34,092 nucleotides of DNA from Massilibacteroides sp. (GCA_028708075.1 JAQVZS010000027.1:1-34092), one strand, 5' to 3'. Counted from the stretch's first letter, positions 1 through 8,693 are shown. Numbers and translations are program-made. Notes: a model not told the origin generated them from the sequence alone.

Positions 1-89
1 TTTACGCCTTTGATCAGGGAAAGATTATCTCTTAACAAACGTTCCTCCATCACATAACAGGGAGACGGGATTTTATTGAAGTCAATCAT
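1..89 (-). CDS. nspC: Carboxynorspermidine decarboxylase, N-terminal part (cut by window edge)
   Basis: Reading the minus strand from the ATG at 89 gives 29 codons with no stop before the window edge. The peptide starts MIDFNKIPSPCYVMEE and continues with LLRDNLSLIKGV. The block IPSPCYV followed by a leucine-rich helix is the usual beginning of carboxynorspermidine/carboxyspermidine decarboxylases, PLP-dependent fold III enzymes that make norspermidine or spermidine. The active-site lysine and the rest of the barrel lie outside the window, so the assignment rests on the N-terminus only. A TATCTTTG box on the minus strand at 116-123 lies 26 bp upstream of the ATG and fits a Bacteroidetes -7 element. 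The gene is divergent from plsC. A related alanine-racemase-fold decarboxylase is possible but less likely. Confidence 0.66.
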   Translation of the reverse strand, partial: MIDFNKIPSPCYVMEERLLRDNLSLIKGV

Positions 90-115
90 TTCGTTTAGTA
101 TCTAAAATTAAGAGG

Positions 116-123
116 CAAAGATA
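116..123 (-). promoter_or_regulatory. Bacteroidetes-type -7 box for nspC
   Basis: The minus strand reads TATCTTTG, a full match to the Bacteroidetes primary sigma factor -7 consensus TAnnTTTG, 26 bp before the nspC start codon. No clear TTTG -33 element is found at the expected distance. Confidence 0.5.
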
Positions 124-196
124 GAAAATACCTCTTTCACAGAATGGCATTCATCCGCATTCTTTATTTTTAAACGGTCTATTTAGATATTCTTTC

Positions 197-204
197 TACT
201 TTTG
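197..204 (+). promoter_or_regulatory. Bacteroidetes-type -7 box for plsC
   Basis: TACTTTTG matches TAnnTTTG and lies 23 bp before the ATG at 228. The -33 element is not obvious. Confidence 0.45.
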
Positions 205-227
205 TATTTAAATAAATAAAAAAGCAC

Positions 228-959
228 ATGCAAAAAATTATTTCATACCCAATATCGATCCTGTATTATCTGCTTTTTGGAGCCACATTGGTGGTGTTTC
301 ACCCCATACAATGGATCTGTTTTAACTTTTTTGGTTATCAGGCACATAAAAAAAGTGTCGATATACTCAGCTTTTTTCTGGTCGCCAACACCTATGTATT
401 GGGCACTAGATATAAAATCGAACATCGCGAGCGTTTGCCGGAGAATGTACCGCTGATTATAGCTGCTAATCATCAAAGTTTGTACGACATTCCGGCTATC
501 TCCTGGTTTTCACGAAAAGCTCATCCCAAATTTATTAGTAAAATAGAATTAGGTAAAGGTATACCCAGCATTTCCTACAACCTGAATCATGGGGGATCGG
601 TACTAATCAATCGCAAAGACGCAAAACAATCGTTATCAGCCATCCGAAAAATGGCAGAATATATTGAAACCACCGGACGATCTGCTGTAATCTTCCCGGA
701 AGGGACGCGAAGTAGAACCGGAAAACCACGTGCCTTCGCGGAAAACGGGCTGAAGATATTATGTAAATACGCACCTTCCGCATATATAGTCCCCGTAACG
801 ATCAACAATTCCTGGAAGATGACGCGTTGGGGATCTTTCCCTTTGGGACTAGGGAACAAAATTATCCTGACCATCCATCCCCCAATTGCTGTAAAAAATT
901 TGCCTTTTAAGACCATTTTCACAAGAACAGAACAGGCAGTCACCGAGAGTATTGTATAA
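228..959 (+). CDS. plsC: 1-acyl-sn-glycerol-3-phosphate acyltransferase
   Basis: This 243-aa protein belongs to the PlsC/LPLAT family, which transfers an acyl chain to lysophosphatidic acid to make phosphatidic acid at the inner face of the cytoplasmic membrane. The catalytic HX4D motif is seen as NHQSLYD (His82, Asp87), and the glycerol-phosphate-binding block FPEGTRS is at residues 156-162. A hydrophobic segment at about residues 9-36 should anchor it in the membrane. Length is normal for the family. The ATG at 228 follows a -7 box at 197-204. The gene ends 60 bp before the menaquinone operon, which has its own -7 box, so plsC is probably transcribed alone or with some read-through. Substrate preference cannot be read from the sequence. 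Confidence 0.9.
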   Translation: MQKIISYPISILYYLLFGATLVVFHPIQWICFNFFGYQAHKKSVDILSFFLVANTYVLGTRYKIEHRERLPENVPLIIAANHQSLYDIPAISWFSRKAHPKFISKIELGKGIPSISYNLNHGGSVLINRKDAKQSLSAIRKMAEYIETTGRSAVIFPEGTRSRTGKPRAFAENGLKILCKYAPSAYIVPVTINNSWKMTRWGSFPLGLGNKIILTIHPPIAVKNLPFKTIFTRTEQAVTESIV

Positions 960-979
960 TTAGTTCTGCGAGAATATTG

Positions 980-987
980 TACATTTG
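980..987 (+). promoter_or_regulatory. -7 box for the menaquinone operon
   Basis: TACATTTG matches TAnnTTTG and lies 32 bp before the ATG at 1020. This spacing agrees with other putative promoters in the window and supports 1020, not the TTG at 999, as the true start of the first gene. Confidence 0.5.
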
Positions 988-1019
988 CGATATTCAATTT
1001 GATAAAAAAAGAATTTCAT

Positions 1020-2252
1020 ATGAAATATAAACTATTAGTTCTTGATGTAGATGGCACTTTGCTAAACAATGAAAAAGAGTTGTCTAAACAAACATTAGCC
1101 ACGCTTTTAAAAGTTCAGCAGATGGGAGTACGTATCGTTCTGGCTTCCGGCCGGTCGACTTTCGGCCTTCAACATCTAATTGAAAAGCTGGAGCTGAAAA
1201 ACAATGGCGGATACGTTTTAGCATATAATGGCGGACAAATTATTGACGTCAAAAACAACGAAGTTTTATTTGAGAAAAGAATCAATCCGAAAATGATTCC
1301 TTATCTAGAGAGGAAAGCTCAAAAAAACGGATTCGGTATTTTCACGTATTATAAAAACCAGCTTTTCACTACAAATCCTAAGAACAACCATATTCAGGAG
1401 GAAGCACAACTCAATCAAATGGAGATTGTCGCTGTTGATAATTTGTCGGCCGCCACCGATTTTGCGCCCTGTAAATGCGTCTTGGTGAGTGACAACGAAC
1501 AAGCCTTGATCCAGTTAAAAGATCATTGGAGAAAACGATTGTCAGGCGTTTTGGACGTATACCGTTCGGAACCTTTCTTTTTGGAAGTCGTTCCTGAATT
1601 TATCGACAAAGGCAACACATTAGGTGTATTGATCGAAAAACTGGGAATCGGAGCAGAAGAAGTTATGGCAATCGGCGACGGACGTCGCGATTTTTCTATG
1701 ATCCAGATGGCTGGTTTAGGAATTGCTATGGGAAATGCTCAAAAATCGATCCAGGCCTGTGCTGATTATGTAACGGATACCAACGACAACGATGGCGTGG
1801 CTGTAGCCGTGCAGAAGTTTATCATTGCCGAAGTACGACCTGCAGATATTTCGCTCGACGAGCTAAATGCCGGCAGCCGCCACGCATTAATGGGAAATTT
1901 GGGGATACAATACACATATGCCTCGGCAACCCGAATTGAGGCGACTATGCCCGTGGATAAACGTACACGACAACCGTTTGGGGTTTTACACGGAGGCGCC
2001 ACCTTGGCTCTCGCGGAAACAGTTGCCGGATTAGGTTCGATGATCATCTGCGAGCCGGACGAAATCGTCGTAGGAATGCAGGTTAGCGGAAATCACCTGT
2101 CGTCCGCCCATGAAGGGGATACAGTACGTGCCGTTGGAACCATCATTCATAAAGGAAGATCGTCGCATGTCTGGAACATCGACGTATTCACTTCGACCGA
2201 TAAACTCGTTTCTTCCATCCGCGTAGTTAACAGTGTCTTAAAAAAGAGATGA
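1020..2252 (+). CDS. HAD phosphatase - hotdog thioesterase fusion (DHNA-CoA hydrolase, MenI role)
   Basis: This 410-aa protein joins two enzymes. Residues 1 to about 270 are a Cof-type (class IIB) HAD phosphatase: the nucleophile motif is LDVDGT near the N-terminus and the metal-binding motif GDGRRDFSMIQMAG lies near residues 220-233. From about residue 275 to the end is a hotdog thioesterase of the PaaI/MenI type, with the typical HGGATLALAETVAG helix. In menaquinone synthesis the hotdog domain would hydrolyse 1,4-dihydroxy-2-naphthoyl-CoA after MenB. HAD-hotdog fusions of this kind are known from Bacteroides fragilis and Porphyromonas gingivalis menaquinone loci. A longer frame opens with TTG at 999, but ATG 1020 gives the standard HAD N-terminus and is preferred. 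The stop overlaps the menF ATG. The phosphatase substrate is not evident. Confidence 0.87.
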   Translation: MKYKLLVLDVDGTLLNNEKELSKQTLATLLKVQQMGVRIVLASGRSTFGLQHLIEKLELKNNGGYVLAYNGGQIIDVKNNEVLFEKRINPKMIPYLERKAQKNGFGIFTYYKNQLFTTNPKNNHIQEEAQLNQMEIVAVDNLSAATDFAPCKCVLVSDNEQALIQLKDHWRKRLSGVLDVYRSEPFFLEVVPEFIDKGNTLGVLIEKLGIGAEEVMAIGDGRRDFSMIQMAGLGIAMGNAQKSIQACADYVTDTNDNDGVAVAVQKFIIAEVRPADISLDELNAGSRHALMGNLGIQYTYASATRIEATMPVDKRTRQPFGVLHGGATLALAETVAGLGSMIICEPDEIVVGMQVSGNHLSSAHEGDTVRAVGTIIHKGRSSHVWNIDVFTSTDKLVSSIRVVNSVLKKR

Positions 2253-3328
2253 CGTCGACCGGTGAATACGCAGTTTTAGACAACCTGATCAAACAAAACA
2301 GAAGTTTCGCAATTTACCGGCTACCCGGCGAAACTTCTTCTTGTTTTGTTATGCAAAGAACCAAAATGCCGCAAGTTTTCCAAACGGTTGAAGAACTGAA
2401 CGGCGCAAGTGGATTTGTCGTCGCACCATTCCGTGTCACGCCAAAATCTCCCGTGGTTTTGATCTGTCCGGACTGTACCAGTCTTGCCGACGTAAGTCTC
2501 GATAAATCGGGAAATACGCCCGAGGTCACAATGACAGAAGAAGAGGCTGTCCAAAACACCGAAAAAACAACCTATGCTCTCTTATTTAAAGATTTCAAAA
2601 GAACGCTGCTAACTGGCGAATTAGACAAAATAGTATTATCCCGAAACAGGAATATCATTCGCGACACTTCATTTTCCGCCGGACAGACGTATTTCAATGC
2701 AACCCAAAAATATCCTCATTCCTATGTTTATTTATTTCACACCCCGCAAAGCGGGACTTGGCTGGGAAGTACACCGGAGATTTTGCTCTCCGGTCAAGGC
2801 TTTCAATGGAAAACCGTCGCCTTAGCCGGAACGCAATTTCCTAACTCGGGGACTATGATATGGGATAAAAAAAATCGGGAAGAACAGGAGATAGTCTCTT
2901 CTTATCTGAAAGAACAGCTCTCCGCATTCCGGATTGTTCCGCAAATAGACGGACCTTACACCGTGAAAGCCGGTGAACTGGCTCATCTGCGAACGGATTT
3001 TAATTTTCAATTCCCCAAAATCGCGCAATTAGGGACGTTACTCCATTTGCTCCATCCAACTCCAGCTGTATCCGGGTTTCCGAAAGAAGCAGCCTACCAA
3101 TTTATATTAGAACATGAAAAGTGCGACAGACTTTATTATACGGGCTTTTTGGGAATGCTGGAGCCTTTAAAAAAAACGGACATATATGTAAATCTGAGAT
3201 GCATGCATATTCAAAAAAGTTCACTTACTTTGTTTGCGGGAGGAGGTTTACTCGCTTCTTCATCATTGGAAGAAGAATGGGAAGAAACAGAGCAAAAACT
3301 AAAAACCATGTTGAAAATTTTAAGCTAA
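2249..3328 (+). CDS. menF: Isochorismate synthase
   Basis: This 359-aa chorismate-binding enzyme converts chorismate to isochorismate, the first committed step of menaquinone synthesis. The C-terminal two thirds carry family features: KIVLSRNRNI, the block LLHPTPAVSGFPKEAA, and DRLYYTGFLGML before the final glycine-rich AGGGLL segment. The N-terminal third is divergent, as usual in this family. Its length is at the short end, which is common for Bacteroidetes MenF. The ATG overlaps the stop of the preceding gene (ATGA), and menD starts 6 bp after its end, so it is in the middle of a coupled operon. The neighbours exclude the anthranilate synthase and salicylate synthase alternatives. Confidence 0.92.
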   Translation: MTSTGEYAVLDNLIKQNRSFAIYRLPGETSSCFVMQRTKMPQVFQTVEELNGASGFVVAPFRVTPKSPVVLICPDCTSLADVSLDKSGNTPEVTMTEEEAVQNTEKTTYALLFKDFKRTLLTGELDKIVLSRNRNIIRDTSFSAGQTYFNATQKYPHSYVYLFHTPQSGTWLGSTPEILLSGQGFQWKTVALAGTQFPNSGTMIWDKKNREEQEIVSSYLKEQLSAFRIVPQIDGPYTVKAGELAHLRTDFNFQFPKIAQLGTLLHLLHPTPAVSGFPKEAAYQFILEHEKCDRLYYTGFLGMLEPLKKTDIYVNLRCMHIQKSSLTLFAGGGLLASSSLEEEWEETEQKLKTMLKILS

Positions 3329-3334
3329 CGAAAC

Positions 3335-5032
3335 ATGTACTCGGGAAAAAAGAATGTTCTACAGTTGGTGTCTTTACTTAAAGTGCACGGGATTACGCAT
3401 ATTATATTATGTCCCGGATCAAGAAATTCGCCATTGATTCATTCTTTTGTTACCGATTCCGATTTTACTTGCTACAGTATCGTCGATGAGCGAAGCGCGG
3501 GATTTTTCGCGCTCGGCGTTATTCAAGCTATTCAAAAACCGGTTGCCGTCTGCTGCACGTCCGGTACAGCCGTATTGAATTTGGGACCCTCCGTAGCAGA
3601 AGCATATTACCAACAATTACCTTTATTAGTCATTACAGCCGATCGTCCTGCTTCGTGGATCGGACAGATGGATGGGCAAACGATTCCACAAACAACAGTA
3701 TTCAGCCAATTCGTCCGTCATTCTGTACAACTGCCTCAAATAAGAGATGATGAAGAAGAATGGTATTGCAACCGATTGATCAACGAAGCAATTCTTTCCC
3801 TGAATAATCAAGTGAGAGGGCCAGCGCACATTAACATCCCATTAAGCGAACCGCTGTTTCATTTTCAAGTCGGGGACCTTCCCCAAACCCGTACGATCCG
3901 GTTGGCTTCGGTTCAGGTTTACATTAGTGAATCAAACGAATACGATCGCCGGTTCAACAGTTATGCAAAACGGATGATCATCGTCGGTCAATTACCTCCA
4001 ACCGAAGGACTGGCCACGCTGTTACAAGCTTTGCGGGAAAAGCAAGGCGTTGTCGTCCTGTCGGATCAATTGTCTAACATTCCGCCAAACGAAACCTTTC
4101 CGTTCGATACGTTACTCTACGCCGCGTCGGACAATGAAATACAGGAATTAACACCCGAACTAGTCATCACACTGGGAGGACATATCGTATCCAAACGGCT
4201 GAAGCAATTCCTACGTTCTGCCCATATACAGGAGCATTGGCACATATCTCCGGCAGGAGAAATCGTCGACACCTTTCAACAGGTAACGGATATCATTCCA
4301 TGTAACGAAAAAACATTCTTGCGTTATTTACTCGAAAAAGGGAAGGCAAAAAAACAAACCTTCTGTTTCACATGGGAGAATGCTTGCACGCGAATTACCG
4401 AACCGGAAACATCTTTTTCAGACTTCGCTGCCGTCGGATTGTTTATGCGGAATATACCGGAACAAAGTACATTACAATTGGCTAACAGCAACAGTTTGCG
4501 TTTGGCGCAATGCTATAAACTTCAGTCTGCAATAGCTGTTTTTTGTAACCGAGGGACGAACGGAATAGACGGTTCACTTTCTACGGCGGTCGGTTATGCT
4601 GCGGCTTCCGAACGACGAACGTTTTTACTGATTGGCGATCTCAGCTTTTTCTACGACATGAACGGATTGTGGAATAAACATATAAAAAACAACTTGCGAA
4701 TTCTCCTCAATAATAACGGAGGAGGAGAAATATTTCACACCATACCGGGGTTGAACCGGTCGGAAGCGTTGGAAGAATACATCGCCGCATCGCATCAAAC
4801 GGAAGCAAAAGCGTGGGCGAAACAACAAGGCTTCCGATATCTTTCCGCACGAAACGAAAGCGAATTACAGCGACATCTGCCCATTTTCTTCCGCTTGGAC
4901 AGTAAAAAACCTATTTTGTTCGAAGTCTTCACTGATAAAGATATAAACACAGAAATAATACGCACCTATTATCATCAACAAAAAACGAATAGTCATGATA
5001 CAACGAGAATGGAAAACGATAAAAGAATATGA
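3335..5032 (+). CDS. menD: 2-succinyl-5-enolpyruvyl-6-hydroxy-3-cyclohexene-1-carboxylate synthase
   Basis: This is a 565-aa thiamine-diphosphate enzyme that joins isochorismate and 2-oxoglutarate to give SEPHCHC. Visible motifs are CPGSRNSP (residues 26-33) and the ThDP-activating glutamate in [11 protein letters not shown] (Glu52). TSGTA and TADRP follow, and the metal/ThDP motif runs from [13 protein letters not shown] (from about residue 433) to NNNGGG. The start at 3335 lies 6 bp after menF. The 3' end overlaps menB by 38 bp, and the last 20 or so residues, rich in Gln, Asn, Arg and Lys, look like an extension created by this overlap. The function is secure from motifs and from operon context. 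Confidence 0.95.
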   Translation: MYSGKKNVLQLVSLLKVHGITHIILCPGSRNSPLIHSFVTDSDFTCYSIVDERSAGFFALGVIQAIQKPVAVCCTSGTAVLNLGPSVAEAYYQQLPLLVITADRPASWIGQMDGQTIPQTTVFSQFVRHSVQLPQIRDDEEEWYCNRLINEAILSLNNQVRGPAHINIPLSEPLFHFQVGDLPQTRTIRLASVQVYISESNEYDRRFNSYAKRMIIVGQLPPTEGLATLLQALREKQGVVVLSDQLSNIPPNETFPFDTLLYAASDNEIQELTPELVITLGGHIVSKRLKQFLRSAHIQEHWHISPAGEIVDTFQQVTDIIPCNEKTFLRYLLEKGKAKKQTFCFTWENACTRITEPETSFSDFAAVGLFMRNIPEQSTLQLANSNSLRLAQCYKLQSAIAVFCNRGTNGIDGSLSTAVGYAAASERRTFLLIGDLSFFYDMNGLWNKHIKNNLRILLNNNGGGEIFHTIPGLNRSEALEEYIAASHQTEAKAWAKQQGFRYLSARNESELQRHLPIFFRLDSKKPILFEVFTDKDINTEIIRTYYHQQKTNSHDTTRMENDKRI

Positions 5033-5816
5033 AGATGTTCTTTTTGATTTTTATAACGGCATCGCGCGGATCACCATCAACCGCCCGCGTTACCACAATG
5101 CTTTTACCCCCACGACCACCGCAGAAATGAGCGACGCAATGCGCATCTGCCGAGAGGAAGCAGAAATCAATGTAATTGTCATCACAGGTGCCGGAGATAG
5201 GGCGTTTTGTTCGGGCGGAGATCAAAATGTGAAAGGCAAAGGAGGATACATCGGAAAAGACGGCGTTCCAAGACTAAGTGTTTTGGACGTACAAAAGCAA
5301 ATCCGTTCGATCCCGAAACCTGTAATCGCCATGGTAAACGGTTATGCTATTGGAGGCGGACACGTGCTGCATGTCGTCTGTGACCTTTCCATTGCTTCAG
5401 AGAATGCGATCTTCGGACAGACCGGCCCGCGTGTGGGCAGTTTCGACGCGGGGTTCGGTTCATCATATCTGGCGCGTATCGTCGGTCAGAAAAAGGCACG
5501 TGAAATCTGGTTCCTCTGCCGCCAGTATACGGCACAGGAAGCTTTGGAAATGGGCTTGGTCAATAAAGTCGTTCCTTTGAGTCGATTAGAAGATGAGGTT
5601 GTAGAATGGGCGGAAACCATGATGCAGCATAGTCCGTTAGCGCTACGTATGATTAAAGCCGGATTGAATGCTGAGTTGGATGGACAGACGGGCATTCAGG
5701 AATTGGCGGGAGATGCGACTTTGCTCTATTATTTAACAGACGAAGCTCAGGAAGGAAAAAACGCATTTCTAGAAAAACGGAAGCCTGATTTTAAACAATT
5801 TCCCAAATTTCCTTAA
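4995..5816 (+). CDS. menB: 1,4-dihydroxy-2-naphthoyl-CoA synthase
   Basis: This 273-aa crotonase-fold enzyme closes the second ring of the naphthoquinone from o-succinylbenzoyl-CoA. The oxyanion-hole blocks are AFCSGGDQ (about residues 70-77) and NGYAIGGGH (about 115-123). The MenB signature [20 protein letters not shown] follows. Gly in QTGP is the residue type associated with bicarbonate-dependent (type I) MenB enzymes; this sub-assignment is from family knowledge. The C-terminal [13 protein letters not shown] tail is also typical. The ATG at 4995 gives the usual N-terminus, so the 38-bp overlap with menD is probably real. menC starts 15 bp downstream. Confidence 0.95.
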   Translation: MIQREWKTIKEYEDVLFDFYNGIARITINRPRYHNAFTPTTTAEMSDAMRICREEAEINVIVITGAGDRAFCSGGDQNVKGKGGYIGKDGVPRLSVLDVQKQIRSIPKPVIAMVNGYAIGGGHVLHVVCDLSIASENAIFGQTGPRVGSFDAGFGSSYLARIVGQKKAREIWFLCRQYTAQEALEMGLVNKVVPLSRLEDEVVEWAETMMQHSPLALRMIKAGLNAELDGQTGIQELAGDATLLYYLTDEAQEGKNAFLEKRKPDFKQFPKFP

Positions 5817-5831
5817 TAAAAAAAACAGACT

Positions 5832-6884
5832 GTGTTTCAAATTAAGATAAAACCTTATACACTTCATTTCAGACAACCGGCTGGTACGTCACGAGGTGTT
5901 TATACCGAACACCATGTTTGGTACGTGATATTTACGGATAAGGACGATCCGTCTCATTTCGGGATAGGAGAATGTGCACCGCTTCCGGATTTAAGCAGTG
6001 ATTATTCAGATACGTACGCAAAGACCCTCTCTTTCTTTTGCCGGATGACAGAAGAAAAACAGACACTGGATATGGATTCTCTCCGTCCTTATCCTTCCGT
6101 TCTTTTCGGGTTGGAAACCGGTTTACGTCATTACCGACAACAAAAATGGGAATTTTGTGATACGCCTTTCACCCGGAGTGAAAAAGGAATTCCAATCAAC
6201 GGATTGATCTGGATGGGAGATTTCCGGCATATGTATAAACAGATAGACCTCAAATTAAAACAGGGTTTTAAATGTCTTAAATTGAAAATCGGTGCGATCG
6301 AATTCAAACGCGAACTCGAATTATTGCGCATGATTAGAAAACAGTATTCGGCAAAAGAAATAACACTTCGTGTAGATGCAAACGGAAACTTTGATTGTAC
6401 CGATGCTTTGGCAAAATTAAACCAGCTGGCGGAATTGGACGTCCATTCCATCGAACAGCCTATTCGTGCCGGTCAATGGGAAAAAATGGCGGAACTGATC
6501 GCCTGGTCACCTTTGCCGGTCGCTCTAGACGAGGAACTGATCGGTATAAATAACCTTCAGCAAAAAAGGGAATTGCTAAAAACAATCCGTCCTAAGTTCA
6601 TCGTGCTTAAACCCTCTTTACACGGAGGCCTGACCGGCACGGCAGAATGGATCGAACTGGCTCGAGAAATGGGCATTGGCTGGTGGGTCACGTCTGCTTT
6701 AGAATCAAATATCGGACTGAATTGTATCTCGCAATGGTGCTCAACATTTAATAACCCGCTTCCGCAAGGGCTGGGCACGGGTATGCTTTACACGAATAAC
6801 ATCGATCTGCCTTTGACAATTCGCGAAAATTGTCTCTGGATAGACCGAAATAAAGAGTTCCCGGAGAAATTAATGTTACTATGA
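5832..6884 (+). CDS. menC: o-Succinylbenzoate synthase
   Basis: This 350-aa member of the enolase superfamily (muconate-lactonising subgroup) dehydrates SHCHC to o-succinylbenzoate. Catalytic and metal-binding elements appear in order: KLKIG with the catalytic lysine pair near residue 148, VDANGNF (first metal-binding Asp), IEQPI (Glu), ALDEEL (Asp) and the second catalytic Lys in VLKPSLHGG. The start is GTG at 5832; no better ATG exists, and the encoded FQIKIKPYTLHFRQP is a standard MenC N-terminus. Its stop overlaps the ATG of menE (ATGA). Context and catalytic residues agree, so the related epimerases of the same fold are unlikely. Confidence 0.93.
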   Translation: MFQIKIKPYTLHFRQPAGTSRGVYTEHHVWYVIFTDKDDPSHFGIGECAPLPDLSSDYSDTYAKTLSFFCRMTEEKQTLDMDSLRPYPSVLFGLETGLRHYRQQKWEFCDTPFTRSEKGIPINGLIWMGDFRHMYKQIDLKLKQGFKCLKLKIGAIEFKRELELLRMIRKQYSAKEITLRVDANGNFDCTDALAKLNQLAELDVHSIEQPIRAGQWEKMAELIAWSPLPVALDEELIGINNLQQKRELLKTIRPKFIVLKPSLHGGLTGTAEWIELAREMGIGWWVTSALESNIGLNCISQWCSTFNNPLPQGLGTGMLYTNNIDLPLTIRENCLWIDRNKEFPEKLMLL

Positions 6885-7984
6885 ATAAAGCGGACTTAAA
6901 TACATCCGAATCGATAACAATAGAAGGGATAGTCTACGGCAAAGCGGATTTTGAGAAACTGCAAAAACCGTCATTTACCAACCATTCGCCTTTTCATGAG
7001 GAATTGTATTGGTTCATAAAAGAATGGTTTTCGTCGTCGTCAGTAATTGAGGTACAGACATCGGGCTCTACGGGAAAACCCAAAAAGATGAAGGTTTCCA
7101 AAGTACGTATGTGGCACAGCGCAAAAACGACATGTGATTTTCTAAGATTGAAAACAAACGACAAAGCTTTACTTTGTCTGCCGTTAACATATATCGCAGG
7201 GAAAATGATGGTCGTCCGCGCTATCCATATTGGGCTGAACATCTATCCAGTCGAACCAACGGGGCATCCTTTATCACAAACAGATATTACTTTCGATTTT
7301 GCCGCTATGATTCCTTTGCAAATCTATAATTCACTGCAGGTTGCAGAAGAAAAATCGAAGTTATCTAAAATAAAACAGTTAATTATTGGAGGAAGCTCTA
7401 TCGACAAAAAAATGGAAGAAGCTTTATCCGGCTTCCCAAACCCGATTTATTCGACCTACGGTATGACCGAAACCCTTTCACATATCGCCTTACGCAGAAT
7501 TAACGGAAGCGAAGCCTGTCTTTACTATACTCCTTTCGAATCTGTCCAACTCTCGCTCTCGGACGATAACACGTTACAGATCGATGCTCCACTGGTATGC
7601 AAAGAAAGATTAGTAACTAACGATATCGCTGAAATAAGACCGAATGGTCATTTTCGGATCCTAGGACGAAAAGATAACCGAATAAATAGCGGAGGTATTA
7701 AAATACAAATTGAAGAAATCGAACAAAACCTCCGCCCCTATCTGGCCGGACAATTTGCCGTCACATCCATACCCGACCCCAGACTGGGAGAAGCAATCGT
7801 TTTATTAGTGGAGTCGGATGATCCGAAAATAATCTACGCAACTATCCGGCAATGGCTTCCCCACTATCAGCAACCGCGGCAAATCTTCCGGATCGAACAT
7901 CTGCCTCTGACTGAAACCGGAAAACCAGATCGGGCGGCAATAAAAAAAATAGCCGGACAAATATGCCCGACCTACCTTTTATAA
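6881..7984 (+). CDS. menE: o-Succinylbenzoate-CoA ligase
   Basis: This 367-aa adenylate-forming enzyme activates o-succinylbenzoate with ATP and CoA. The phosphate-binding loop is QTSGSTGKPKK (about residues 60-70), the aromatic/adenine-binding motif is STYGMTETLSHIA, and the hinge motif is GRKDNRINSGGIKI. The catalytic lysine lies in ETGKPDRAA near the C-terminus. The protein is shorter than the 450-500 aa enzymes of Proteobacteria and Bacilli, because the N-terminal region is reduced, as usual in Bacteroidetes. It is the last gene of the operon. No MenH-like hydrolase or MenA prenyltransferase lies in the window. Confidence 0.92.
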   Translation: MNKADLNTSESITIEGIVYGKADFEKLQKPSFTNHSPFHEELYWFIKEWFSSSSVIEVQTSGSTGKPKKMKVSKVRMWHSAKTTCDFLRLKTNDKALLCLPLTYIAGKMMVVRAIHIGLNIYPVEPTGHPLSQTDITFDFAAMIPLQIYNSLQVAEEKSKLSKIKQLIIGGSSIDKKMEEALSGFPNPIYSTYGMTETLSHIALRRINGSEACLYYTPFESVQLSLSDDNTLQIDAPLVCKERLVTNDIAEIRPNGHFRILGRKDNRINSGGIKIQIEEIEQNLRPYLAGQFAVTSIPDPRLGEAIVLLVESDDPKIIYATIRQWLPHYQQPRQIFRIEHLPLTETGKPDRAAIKKIAGQICPTYLL

Positions 7985-7997
7985 TCGGCGTAATAAG

Positions 7998-8021
7998 TAT
8001 TATCTTTGCATAAAGATAATA
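7998..8021. promoter_or_regulatory. Perfect palindrome covering the msrA -7 box
   Basis: Positions 7998-8007 and 8012-8021 are perfect inverted repeats of 10 bp around the 4-base loop GCAT. The left arm and first loop base contain TATCTTTG (8001-8008), a -7 match, so the repeat spans the predicted -7 box and transcription start of msrA. It could be an operator for a dimeric repressor or, less likely, a small terminator for menE. A TTTT at 7977-7980, 20 bp upstream of the -7 box, is the only candidate -33 element. Confidence 0.45.
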
Positions 8022-8036
8022 TTTGAATTTAATTTT

Positions 8037-8537
8037 ATGTCACCTATCGGTCAACAAACAAAAACGGCTTATTTCGCCTCCGGATGTTTCTGGGGAACGC
8101 AATATCATTTTTCCAAAGCAGCAGGAGTTATCCGTACGACAGTCGGTTTTATGGGAGGTCAGGTTGAATCGCCTTCCTACCAGCAAGTTAAAACGGGAAC
8201 CAGCGGTCATCTGGAAACGATAGAAGTAGTCTACGACTCAACTCAAACCAGTTACGAAAACCTTATTCGCCTCTTCTTCGAAACGCACGATTTTACACAA
8301 ACGGACGGACAAGGTCCCGACATCGGCAGTCAATATTTATCAGCCGTGTTTTACGTGGATGACGAACAATTGGAAATAGCTAAAAAATACACCGAGATAC
8401 TGAAACAGAAAGGTTTTGAAGTCGCTACAGAATTACGTCCGGCAACTACTTTCTGGGAGGCGGAAGAATATCACCAACAATATTACAACAAAAACGGGTC
8501 GACGCCGTACTGCCATACCTATCGCAAGCTATTTTAA
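8037..8537 (+). CDS. msrA: Peptide-methionine (S)-S-oxide reductase MsrA
   Basis: This 166-aa cytoplasmic enzyme repairs oxidised methionine. The catalytic motif GCFWG is at residues 16-20 with Cys17 as nucleophile. The family blocks GFMGG, GHLETIEVVYD, FFETHDFTQTDGQGPDIGSQY and AEEYHQQYY are all present. No MsrB domain is fused. A Cys in PYCHTYRK close to the C-terminus may act in resolving the sulfenic acid. The ATG at 8037 fits the family start; upstream is the palindrome-covered promoter at 7998-8021. The gene is separate from the men operon and ends before the repeat-rich terminator region at 8606-8693. Confidence 0.95.
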   Translation: MSPIGQQTKTAYFASGCFWGTQYHFSKAAGVIRTTVGFMGGQVESPSYQQVKTGTSGHLETIEVVYDSTQTSYENLIRLFFETHDFTQTDGQGPDIGSQYLSAVFYVDDEQLEIAKKYTEILKQKGFEVATELRPATTFWEAEEYHQQYYNKNGSTPYCHTYRKLF

Positions 8538-8605
8538 GACCTACATATCGATGACAAAAAGGAGCTTTCAATCACTGATTTTCAATGCAACCGAAGGCTT
8601 AAAAA

Positions 8606-8693
8606 ATTCATCCCGATCTTTTTTAAAATTCATCCCGATCCTTTTTAAAAATCATCGGGATCTTTTTTTAAAATCATCGGGAAGACTTTTATT
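8606..8693. repeat. Four 22-bp direct repeats forming back-to-back stem-loops; bidirectional terminator
   Basis: Four units with a 22-bp period occupy 8606-8627, 8628-8649, 8650-8671 and 8672-8693. Units 1 and 2 contain CATCCCGATC and units 3 and 4 contain CATCGGGA, each followed by a T/A-rich tail; the fourth is degenerate after its core. Because the two versions are complementary, units 2 and 3 fold into a hairpin (ATCCCGAT at 8632-8639 with ATCGGGAT near 8654-8661) followed by a T-run at 8663-8669. Unit 1 could pair with unit 4 around it. The site lies between the converging ends of msrA and the glycosyltransferase gene and should stop transcription from both sides. A further CATCCCGATG lies at about 8716. 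Confidence 0.65.

Noticed and set aside
999-1019. TTG start giving a longer HAD-hotdog protein
   Set aside because: ATG 1020 gives the usual HAD N-terminus, and the extension MIKKEFH has no family support.
8606-8693. CRISPR array
   Set aside because: The units are adjacent with no spacers, have a 22-bp period, and no cas gene is near.
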